Assembly (NCBI GenBank): GCA_016584495.1 | Contig: WAID01000001.1 | Coordinates: 558,001-622,000 of the forward strand | DNA from: Celoporthe dispersa | Lineage: Eukaryota > Ascomycota > Sordariomycetes > Diaporthales > Cryphonectriaceae | Reading direction: 5' to 3' | DNA: 64,000 nucleotides | Part shown: positions 55,803 to 64,000 of the stretch, one piece after another | How positions within the stretch are numbered: the stretch's first letter is position 1 | Layout: each line of letters begins with the position of its first letter | Position numbers and translations under genes: made by a program | The notes under the pieces: model-generated | Told to the model about the DNA's origin: nothing | What the model saw: only the letters and a program-made list of their open reading frames with translations | Database searches by the model: none

Positions 55803-56897
55803 TTACCAGGCGCAGTGCCCTCCATCCATCCGCAGGTCAGCTCCGGTCATAAAGCTCGAGGCATCGCTCAAGAGGAAGACCGCCGCACCTCGGTACTCCT
55901 CCGGGTAGCTCAGCCTCCCCAACATGTTCTGCTTGGGCCAATTCTCCTTGCGGTCGGGATATTGCTCGAAGAGAGGGGCAGTCATTGCCGTGACGATATA
56001 GCCTGGTGAGATGGTGTTCACACGGATGCCGTACATCCCCCACTCTGCAGCGAGGTTCCTCCCTAGCTGGATCACACCGGCCTTGGAGGCGTTGTATGCA
56101 CTGTGTCGGGTCAGTCAGGTTGAGTAGAGGGAGAAAAAAAGAAGAAAAAAAGGAGGAAAATAAGGTCACGACGCAGGCTCGAGACAACAGGATGAGGACG
56201 AGGCTTACGGGCAGATGAGCCCCTTGTTCGCAACAGAGCCGCTCATACTCGCGATCAACACCATACTTCCCGGCCGGTCCAGCCTTCTCATCTGCCTGGC
56301 GACAGCCTGTGCGGTCATGAAGACACCGGTGATATTCACGCCAAACATCTTATCGGCATCCTCCATCGTGTACTCGAGGGCGGACGTCTCCTGCTGGATG
56401 CCCGCGCAGGCCAGCAGCCCGTCGATGCGCCCGTTGTCGTCAGCGATCTTCTGGACTGTGGCGTTGAGCGAGATGTTGTCCCGGACGTCGAGGCGCTGGA
56501 ACGACAGGCTCGTGCCGAGCTCCTCCGCGCGCGCCTGCACCCTGGCGAAGTCCGGGTCTGGCTTCTCGAGGCGGTCGAGCGCGTAGACCTTGGCACCGGC
56601 TTCCAGGAGGGCCTCGCTCTGCACGAGCCCGAGACCTCTCCCTGCGCCGGTCACGATGATGACCTTGTCCTTGAGGCTGAACTCGGGAAGGCGGCCGGTG
56701 TTGTCCTTGAGGGTGAAGCCGTCATGGCGCGCGGGTGTGCTGTGGAATGTCCTGGCCTGGCGGACCAGCGTGCTCCGAGCGGCCCGGCCAACGCTGGGCA
56801 GCACGACGCGGCCCGCCAGTGGCATCCTCGTGAGCAGCCGCGAGGGGGCGGTAGTGGTGATCCTCAGGGGCGAGGTGCTAGCTACCACCCTTGACAT
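55803..56897 (-). CDS. Short-chain dehydrogenase/reductase, probably mitochondrial
   Basis: NAD(P)-dependent classical SDR. Exons 56897-56209 and 56100-55803 (108-nt intron) give 328 residues. The first about 60 residues are rich in Arg, Ser and Thr with no acidic residues, as in a mitochondrial presequence ending near RTFHSTPARHD. Rossmann motif VTGAGRGLGL, NAG-type region LLACAGIQQE, catalytic Ser in VLIASMSG and Tyr/Lys in AYNASKAG (the intron splits just before it). PGYI and the C-terminal MTGADLRMDGGHCAW match polyol/sorbose-reductase-like fungal SDRs (arabinitol dehydrogenase group). The exact substrate cannot be told. Intact frame. Confidence 0.88.
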
Positions 56898-58617
56898 GGC
56901 AGCGGTGTCCGGCCTGGGTTCTTGTTGGTATGTATGTGTATGCTCAGCGGGAGCAGAAAGCAGCCTCTGTCGGACAATCTTATACTATCTTGATTTTTCA
57001 ATTCCTCAAGTTTTTGGTCTTGGGGTCAAGGGCGCAGAGTATGGTGGAAACTTCTGCCACAGTGCGTATGGTGCGTGAGGAGGAAGATGTTTAGCTCGAC
57101 AGCCAAGATGTGTGGCGATGAGGAGGAGGAGGACAGGACAAGACCCGAGCTACGAAGATAACGAGGAGGCGCCAGGCCCTGACGTATAACAATGAAGCTA
57201 GCTAGCTACACGACCGCTCCTCCTGGGCGGCAAGCAAGCCTCTGTAGTGCCCGCCCTCAATGAACGGCATTTCCTCTTTGACGACGATCCGTCGTCACTA
57301 CCGGGCAGCTCGCTCTTCCTCTCTCTTTCCTGCTAGCTCGGATTCTCCTGCTCCTCCTCTCTCTCGCCTATCATCAAGCCAGGACCCAGGCAGCAAGGCC
57401 CCTCTCGGTGATCCCCCATCCATCCTTTCCCCGCCGCCACCTCATGCTTGATAGCAGGCCAGAGATATCGGGGTCGACAACGAGCCTCCCAATGCACTGC
57501 AACATCGGCGAGGGCCACGGTGTCTGTGTGTGGCGCCCGGCTGACCTGTCACAACCTGCTCCCCTCTGTGGACTCACCACCTGCTTGCTGCTACTGGTCT
57601 CCTGTCGTGTGGGTGCTCTCATCACACCGGTTTTCTTCGTTTTCCTTGCCTCCTTTTTCCAAGGTTCGTCTGACAAACAGCACCTCAGATGTCCATTCGT
57701 TACCCACCACCCAAACCTTGTCCCCCACCACAACTACCCACCAGCCCTTTTCCGGGTGCCCGTCACCTTTCTGCCGTGCAACACCTTTTCCAAAGGCGTA
57801 TATGTGTGGGGAAAAAGCGAACGCATGCGTGCAGAATCCGGGGGCGGGGCGGGCGGGTGGGTCCCACGGGATGCTCAAAGGGGCAATCCGAGTGCTGGGC
57901 CTGCTCTGGAGCATGAGACAGAGACAAGACGGACGGATGCCGTGGACAGGAGAAGTCGGGACGGTCCTAACTGGAAAGGTCTCGACCTCTTCCTCTCTCG
58001 GTCATGCGCACGAGCTATCACACGCCACAGCGAGGACAGACAAGGACCTGACCAGATCCTAATTCGTTATAGGAACGACGATTCTTATAGTACCACTACT
58101 ATAATTACGTACGCGACAGCGGCCATACAAGCCACACTGCCCTGCCGACCACTCGCTCGCCTGAAGGCGTGCGTGCCGCTGCAAGCCTCATGCGAGCCCG
58201 AGGGTGAGAGGGCGAGGGCCTTCTCACCCTGCAGGGTGGGGAAGGGAGGGAGGATGATCAAGTGGTCTGGCCTGGCCCCCCTGGGTGACCCTCGCTCGCT
58301 TCTTCCCGGCCCTGTGCCGCCATCTCGGACAGGTTTGGGTGCATAACCACCTGTTCATGAGAAGTGTCGTGTCCATCAAGAGGGAGGCCTACGCTTGCTT
58401 GCCGCCTGACAGATAGCTGTCGTGGCTACAGTATAACGACCTGGCCGCCCTTTTTTTTGTCTTCTTCCCTTCCTCTTTTTTCTCTCTTTCCAGCCAGGGT
58501 AGCTAATCAAGTAGTCTGTTGACGACAAGGGCGAGATGCATCCGCCATCGTCCTCCTGTTCTTCCACCTCCGCAAAAAATTACCGACCCACCTCCGCCGC
58601 CAACAAGCCTTCCCTCT
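56898..58617. other. 1.7-kb intergenic region
   Basis: Upstream region of the SDR gene and 3' flank of GH43. A 312-codon frame at 57408-58346 (+) starts with GTG and has no family-like sequence. No gene, RNA or repeat supported. Confidence 0.45.
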
Positions 58618-60786
58618 TCATGACTGCCCCATCGCACACTCCGAGACTCGGATCTCAGAAAAGTCAGCTGGATCCAGAACAGGCTCTCCCCTCCCGAACG
58701 AATAGACGCCAAACATGATCCCTGTGAAAGCGCCGCCGACAGGCGGCATGACCATCAGAGCACCAGCCCGACAGGTACAATAGTCCTCCTCCTGGCCCTG
58801 GCGGATCCCCAGCGTGTATCTGTCCTGCTCACAGCGCACGCTGAGCTCCAAGGCCCCTCGGGGGAGCAGCCTCCCCACCCGCTCCGGTGCATCCTGTGGT
58901 GATAAAAAAGGGTACGAGACCTGTGTATCCGCCCTCTCATGTCAGTAAGCTCGGAGGAGTAAAGCGGTCTTCTCGGCCTTCCTTTCACCAGACACGAGAC
59001 TACTCACACCTATCACACCTGCTCGGCCCCCTGGGCTCCGCCGCACCACCGTCTGCACCTTTTCGCCGTCAGGAAGCTCGACCAGCGCCACCCCGACCGC
59101 GGCATACGAGAACTGGCTCCACCAGAGCACGACCCCGGCCTCGTAGCCAGTCCTGGAAGGGCTGAAGTCCATCGTCACCGTGAAGGACTGAGCGTAGGCA
59201 GTCTGTTTTCTCAGGAGCATCGCGGGTGCCTCGGGGCTGGAGAGGTCGTGGCAGTTGCCGTAGAGGCGGAGGTGGCCTGGCCTGTCGGTGAGGGACCAGG
59301 ACTGTTTGAGGGGTGTGTCTGGGGTTGTACGGATATGTTCAGCATGTGGGCGGCAGCGTAAAGGTTCCTGGCCGGGCGGATCCCCGACTCACTCTTCTGG
59401 TACCAGCCGAGCTCCAGGCCTGGCCTGCTCAGGTCAGCTGTCCACGCCTTGTTGTCCTTCTCCTCCTCTGGCGAGACGCCGGTCTCGTGTTTGATAGTCT
59501 TCTCCCGCCCCCGCGTCAGGAGCGTGATGTTCTTGCCCTCGTTAAAGACAGGCCAGTCGTCAACCCAGTCTACCTTGACCAGGAACGTCTCCCTCCCTGT
59601 CGTCCTCCTGCAGTCAGCAGACATCCTCCCTCTCACGACGAGAATAATGTGCGCACGTCAGGGCTTAAGACATACCCAGCTGCGGCTCCAGCCACCGCCC
59701 TGCCCCGCCGTCCTCCTGCTCCTCCTCCCGGAGCGGCCTCACCCCAAGCAAGACAGCCCACCACCTCCCCTCCCCATCCTCAAAGACATCCGCATGCCCC
59801 GTCCTCTGCACCTCCTCGTCAGGCCCGTTATACCACAGCGGCCTCCCCTGCTCCTCCCAAGGGCCGTACACCCCTCCTCTGCTCCGAACCACCCACTCCT
59901 GGTGCCCTGCCTCGGTGCCGCCCTCGGCCGTGAAGAGGTAGTACCACCCGCCGCGCCTGATGATGTGCGAGCCCTCTGCGATGCCGTGCGGGGAGCTGCG
60001 GATCACCTGGGGCGCGGTGAGGGTGCGGCCTGTGGGGAGATCGATCTCGGAGATGTGGATGGCGAAGTCCTTCTGGGTGGAGCCTGGGGACCGGCGGGCC
60101 AGGCGCATGGTGGTGGAGAGGTAGACCTTGCCGTCGTCGTCCCAGAAGAGCTAGGAAGAAGATGAGAGGGTGAGCTCGATTATCATGACTGAGCAGTAAG
60201 ATAGTAGAGAGAGGGAGACTACATACATCCTGGTCAAAGCCTGGGTTGTCGAAATATACTGGATCCGACCAGGCATTTTCATCCCAGATGTTGTCCGTGT
60301 AGACGTAGAACCCGCGAGGAAAGATGCGCTCCTGGAAGAAGAAGACAGGACCACATGAGCAAATTCTGTAGGACTCACATGGCCTCCACGGCATAACCTG
60401 ATCAGACCACACTACAAGATACTCACATCACTACCAGGCCGATACCTCTGGAACAGACAGTTGGCCAGATACCAGCGCCCCTCCTCTGCCCGATAGCGAA
60501 GCGTGCTCGCCCAGCTCCCGGCCCCGGGCTCCACCGTCCGCATCTCGACCTGGCTCCGCCTCGTCAGGGCGTGGCCGATGAGCCGCCAGCTGAGCAGGTC
60601 CGTGGACGTGTAGATGGCGCAGCCCGGGAAGTACTCGAAGGTGGATGTGCTGAGGAAGTAGGTTGTCGGGCGGTGGCCGTCTGGCGCGGCGGGGACGACG
60701 CAGATGGTCGGGTCTGGGTTGAAGCCTTGGAGGATGGGGTTGTGGAAGACGAGCGGGTCGCTGGAGGGGGCGCTGAGGTCGGCCAT
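58618..60786 (-). CDS. GH43 glycosidase (beta-xylosidase/arabinofuranosidase type)
   Basis: Inverting glycosidase acting on xylan or arabinan oligomers. Exons: 60786-60427, 60331-60227, 60150-59676, 59596-59393, 59318-59008, 58893-58618; total 1731 nt, 576 residues, every junction in frame. The five-bladed propeller starts at NPILQGFNPDPTICVVP (catalytic-base Asp), includes RTVEPGAGSWAST, FPRGFYVYTDNIWDE, FWDDDGKVYLS (second Asp) and HGIAEGSHIIRRGGWYYL (catalytic Glu). LGRETFLVKVDW marks the end of the propeller; a C-terminal beta-sandwich (DUF1349/GH43 C2-like) follows. No signal peptide at the start, so it may be intracellular, processing imported oligosaccharides. Not adjacent to a visible transporter. 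Confidence 0.93.
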
Positions 60787-61540
60787 CCTGGAGAGCTCAA
60801 TTCTTGGGTACGGAGCTGGAGATGGCTGCGTTCACGAGAGGAAAAGAGAAAAGAGAGATGATGTGTATAAAAGTAGTTCACATCTCGTGTTGTGCTGTGC
60901 TTTTGTTGCGGGTAAGCCAGGAGCCTCTTATGCCTCTTTTGTGCCTCAAGGGCTCCATCTCGGCCCAATTTGTCCCCCAATCATGCATGTCAACTGTAGC
61001 GACGGCGGGGGTGAACGAAGGAAAAGCATATTCTAAAAATAAAAATAAAAAGAGACAAGACGGCCAGGCCAGCCTTAAAATACACAAATATACGAAAGTC
61101 TGTATTGGAGGTATCAGCTACCGGATATGCTGTGGTTGATTTATATGCTGTCCTTGCTGTCTCGATATGTCGTGAATGAAACGTAGCCATCACAGCGTTA
61201 TGTTTTGTACAGAATTTCCCATGGCTAATCAGATGCCAGGAGACAAGATGGAAGAGATGGGCCGGATCATAGTAAGAATACCGTCATAAAGATTGTCTAA
61301 AAAGAAAAAGAAGAAGAAAAAAGGGTCCTTGTCCTGTTCAATGTCAACACTCTTTCCACGTGGTGTCGGATCGGGACTGACCGAGCAGGTGGTCTGTTAC
61401 TTACTGGTTCATCTATATATCCATATAAGACTGCGTCCCAAGTACCCCTCATTGACCACTCCTTGTTGACTCCCTACTCACCAGTCTCTTTTTTCCTCTT
61501 CTCTCCTTTTTTTTTTTTTTTCATTCTTCTTTTTTTCTTT
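60787..61540. other. Intergenic region
   Basis: Upstream region of GH43 and 3' flank of the chitinase-like gene. It contains A/T tracts near 61020-61060 and T-rich sequence before 61540. No gene seen. Confidence 0.45.
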
Positions 61541-63031
61541 TTACAGCGCATCCAGCAGCCCCTCGGAGCTCTGCCCAACCTCCCAGAGCGCAACACCCGC
61601 ACCACCAAACGAGCCGACGAGGTCATCCTCCGTCACGCCCCTGATCGTATCCAACACGTGCCCCATACTATCCTTGGTAGGCAGGAAGACCCTAAAGAAC
61701 CCTGCGCCGACCTTGTCCTCGTAGTCAAAATAATACTCCCCCTCCGGCTCCAGCCTCACCGCCTCGGGCTTGTTGTCCCTGATGATGTTCACAATCTCCT
61801 GCGCGGTGATGGCCTCGCCCCCACGGCTGAGGATGGCCACCGCGCCCCCGGGCGCCTTCTTTCGGACCTTGGGGGCGGCGGCACCCGTGATGAGGGGCCT
61901 GTCCGGCATGGGATCGACGGGGGTGGGGTCGACGAGCTGGCCCGAGGTCCCGTCGGCGTACACGACGGGGTATCTGTACCCGTAGAGCGGTGCGCCCATG
62001 AGAAACTTGCGGGACGCCTGCTGGGCCTCGAGGTCGGCCTGGAACCCCTGCTGGCCGGCCTGCGCGGCGGTGGCCTCGACGAAGGCGACGAGGTTCTCGC
62101 GCACCCAGCCGGCGCTCGTGTTGGGGCCTGGCTCGCGCACGTTCCCCTTGGCGGCGGCCTGCGCCAGCTTGCTCTCGCCCCCGATGGCCTCCGTGCTGAT
62201 CTCGCGCCCGCCGGGGCCCGTCATGTCGTAGGTCATGATGCTGAAGTAGTCGGCGACGAGCGACAGCTGCGGCAGGTTCTCGAGGATCATGCCGTTGGTG
62301 GCCTCGATCAGCTCGGCCCTCCTGCCCGAGAGCTCGTCGGTCCTGTCGCCGATCGGGCGCAGGGGCTGCATGACGACGACGAGGATCCTGCCGTCGCCGC
62401 GCAGGGCCTCGGAGAGCCTGCCGAGGGACTGCGGCAGCGCGTGGGTGGCGCCCGACTCGAACACCACGCCGTCGAAGGCCATCTCCCGCACCACGCCCAT
62501 CACCGCGTCCGAGAGCATCTGCCACCTCGTCTCGTTGAAGATGAACTGCCGGTAGTCGTCCTCGCCCCAGCCGTCCACGATGAACCGGGGCGCGACCTGC
62601 AGCGGCCTGGCGCCGCCTCCCGCAGGCCTCTGCAGCCTCCTGTACCACTCGTCATCTTCAGGACCCGGCGGCGCACCCTGTATCTCGTAGCCGTCCCCGA
62701 CCGCGTGGATGGTGTACCAGACGGGGCTGATGATGTCGAACTTGTGGCGGTGGTCCTCCACCAGCTGCTTCCCGCGCGGGTTCCACGGTGTTACGTAGCC
62801 CAGCACCGGGAGCGAGGGAAACTGACGGCCCGCCGCGGCTGCTGTGGCGTCGTCATCGTCGTTGTTGCCGTCGTCCTGACCAGGCGCGATGGGTTTCTGT
62901 GCATCATCTTCACCACCGCTCAGCTCGGCCTGGGCGGCGACAGCGAGGAGGGCGAGCACGAGGGCGAGCACAAGGACGAGGACAGAGGACGACAGCCCGC
63001 CGGGGCCGTGGCGCCCTGATGTGACAGCCAT
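61541..63031 (-). CDS. Secreted chitinase-like protein (GH18, CHID1/SI-CLP type)
   Basis: Single exon, 496 residues, ATG at 63031. A signal peptide or anchor is present (SSSVLVLVLALVLALLAVAA), followed by an acidic Asp/Asn linker to about residue 65. The GH18 barrel begins PVLGYVTPWNPRGKQLVEDH and includes FDIISPVWYTI, FDGVVFES, DYFSIMTYDMTGPGG, MGAPLYGYRYP and ends near GVALWEVGQ. The active-site strand reads FDGVVFE rather than DGxDxDxE, and the Asp pair is absent. That is the CHID1/stabilin-1-interacting chitinase-like pattern, so it probably binds glycans without hydrolysing chitin (family knowledge plus inference). A longer antisense frame over the same DNA is a composition artefact. Confidence 0.9.
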   Translation of the reverse strand: MAVTSGRHGPGGLSSSVLVLVLALVLALLAVAAQAELSGGEDDAQKPIAPGQDDGNNDDDDATAAAAGRQFPSLPVLGYVTPWNPRGKQLVEDHRHKFDIISPVWYTIHAVGDGYEIQGAPPGPEDDEWYRRLQRPAGGGARPLQVAPRFIVDGWGEDDYRQFIFNETRWQMLSDAVMGVVREMAFDGVVFESGATHALPQSLGRLSEALRGDGRILVVVMQPLRPIGDRTDELSGRRAELIEATNGMILENLPQLSLVADYFSIMTYDMTGPGGREISTEAIGGESKLAQAAAKGNVREPGPNTSAGWVRENLVAFVEATAAQAGQQGFQADLEAQQASRKFLMGAPLYGYRYPVVYADGTSGQLVDPTPVDPMPDRPLITGAAAPKVRKKAPGGAVAILSRGGEAITAQEIVNIIRDNKPEAVRLEPEGEYYFDYEDKVGAGFFRVFLPTKDSMGHVLDTIRGVTEDDLVGSFGGAGVALWEVGQSSEGLLDAL

Positions 63032-63478
63032 ACAAAAGCCGACTATGAGAAGAGGAAGAAGAACGAGAGGAAGAAGAGACTCATGTGCATCTGGGTGAGT
63101 GTTGGCTTGTTGCAGGGTTGAAAAAACAAAAAAGAAAAGAAAAAAAGAGAACCTGACAACCTGCTCAGGAGGTCTTTGGTGATGCTCAATGGGTTACGTT
63201 GCTGTTGTGGAGCATTTTGCGGGTCTCTACCTTGAGCCCTAACCCTGTATTTCATGTACACCAAAAGTACTTGGTACTTACTTGAGTACTTGTGAAGGAG
63301 GAATATCGAATTGCTATGTTGAACTTGGTTTCATGAGAATAAGCAAAGAATAATGAGTAGTATGGATTTCGGATCCCTCTCAGAGATGCATATTATAATT
63401 CCAGATTCTTCGCCATCGCCTGTTGTCATAGAATACATCGGATCAATCCCCGGAGCAGTGCGTCCCAGTGAGGAGGAA
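63032..63478. other. Intergenic region
   Basis: Upstream region of the chitinase-like gene with A-rich and T-rich blocks. A single CCCTAACCCT occurs near 63237-63246 but is not repeated, so it is not telomeric. No gene seen. Confidence 0.45.
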
Positions 63479-64000
63479 CTAGAGGGCATTCCTGTCCTTG
63501 TTCTGACGCCCTACCATGCTGACTCCATAGCTGCTCGGCGTGTGCCATCGGCCGGTTCGTCTATCAAATCTCGGGGCTGAAAATGCATCCTCCATGATTG
63601 CTTCCATCCCGCTCTGGATACCTGGTGTCCGCCGCAGGGCCAACACCTGGCTGCTGCTTCTTGCTCTGTCGACTTCGAGTGTAGTCAGGATCGGTCGTCC
63701 TCCCTCTCGGCTCACCTGGCGGGTGTCCAGGGAAGAGCTGTTGGCCTGCGTCTCCGGCGGCCCTGGCGGTGTGATCAGTACCGCAGGTTGTTCCGGCTTT
63801 GTGATGATATCCGCCATAGCAACTGTGTCCCGGTTGGCTGTGTGTGTATGCTGTGTGGCCGGAATGTCTTGATCTCGTCTCTGCTCACCGGCCTGCTTCA
63901 CCTTCGTATCTCGACTGCGCAGGTCAGGGACCTGTTCGTGCTGGCCATGTAGAGGGCGCTGCCGTCGATGAGCCGGGCGGTTTCGCAGCGAGTCAATCGT
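63479..64000 (-). CDS. Hypothetical protein, 3' end only
   Basis: Open frame from the right window edge to a stop at 63479: at least 173 residues, without a start in view because upstream is outside the window. Composition is Arg/Pro/Ser-rich and mostly disordered; the end reads RTGRWHTPSSYGVSMVGRQNKD. An in-frame ATG gives MADIITKPEQPAVLITPPGP, a possible internal or true start. No family recognised. The antisense strand is also open, so coding status is moderately uncertain. Confidence 0.4.
   Translation of the reverse strand, partial: TIDSLRNRPAHRRQRPLHGQHEQVPDLRSRDTKVKQAGEQRRDQDIPATQHTHTANRDTVAMADIITKPEQPAVLITPPGPPETQANSSSLDTRQVSREGGRPILTTLEVDRARSSSQVLALRRTPGIQSGMEAIMEDAFSAPRFDRRTGRWHTPSSYGVSMVGRQNKDRNAL

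Noticed and set aside
57408..58346. 312-codon open frame in the GH43/SDR spacer
   Set aside because: Starts with GTG, low-complexity translation, no splice or domain support; GC-rich chance frame.
61463..63019. 518-codon open frame on the + strand
   Set aside because: Antisense to the clear CHID1-type gene; the codon bias with GC at third positions keeps the opposite strand open. Its translation has no family motifs.
63237..63246. CCCTAACCCT, telomere-like
   Set aside because: Only one and a half units and not repeated; chance occurrence.
1..64000. tRNA, rRNA or CRISPR features
   Set aside because: No A-box/B-box pair, rRNA core sequence or regularly spaced repeats found on reading both strands; a covariance-model scan could still find a tRNA I missed.

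Overview
The window is nuclear DNA of a filamentous ascomycete (Pezizomycotina, most likely a Sordariomycete). The evidence is short GT-AG introns (51-155 nt) with CTAAT/CTGAC branch points, GC-rich codon use, a PTH11-type receptor, a NudC orthologue and a fungal-type GH43. All family calls come from motifs I recognise by eye; no search was run. I count 24 protein genes, the last cut by the window edge. I see no tRNA, rRNA, CRISPR array or intact transposon.

Left part (1-34 kb), mostly housekeeping. In order: a coiled-coil protein of unknown function (+), mitochondrial aspartyl-tRNA synthetase (-), an AP180/CALM endocytic adaptor (+), TFIIH subunit Tfb3/MAT1 (-), divergent nudC (+), Bud27/URI prefoldin-like protein (-), a C2H2-type protein (-), a DMT/EamA transporter (-), an alpha/beta hydrolase (+), a patatin-type lipase (+), then a disordered hypothetical protein running into a VOC/glyoxalase domain (+).

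Middle part (about 34-55 kb) looks like an accessory island: AT-richer spacers up to 3.5 kb and genes for metabolism, transport and sensing. It holds an Old Yellow Enzyme homologue, an etherase-type GST and a monocarboxylate-type MFS transporter (the last two divergent from one promoter), a secreted arylsulfatase, a 14-TM MFS exporter, a small secreted protein and a PTH11-like receptor. The GST/transporter pair is bracketed by two direct repeats that differ almost only by transitions, as expected after RIP.

Right part (54.6-64 kb): a putative N-myristoylated protein, a mitochondrial-type SDR, a GH43 glycosidase, a secreted CHID1-type GH18-like protein, and the 3' end of an unidentified gene.

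Two things stand out. First, ten of the 24 genes carry one or two single-base frame breaks (12 sites, 7 extra and 5 missing bases), mostly in or beside short homopolymers. In every case removing or adding one base makes the whole exon sum divisible by three. The simplest reading is residual sequencing error, but this must be excluded before any gene is called pseudo. Second, the two MFS transporter genes contain very small exons (5 nt and 9 nt) with good splice signals on both sides.
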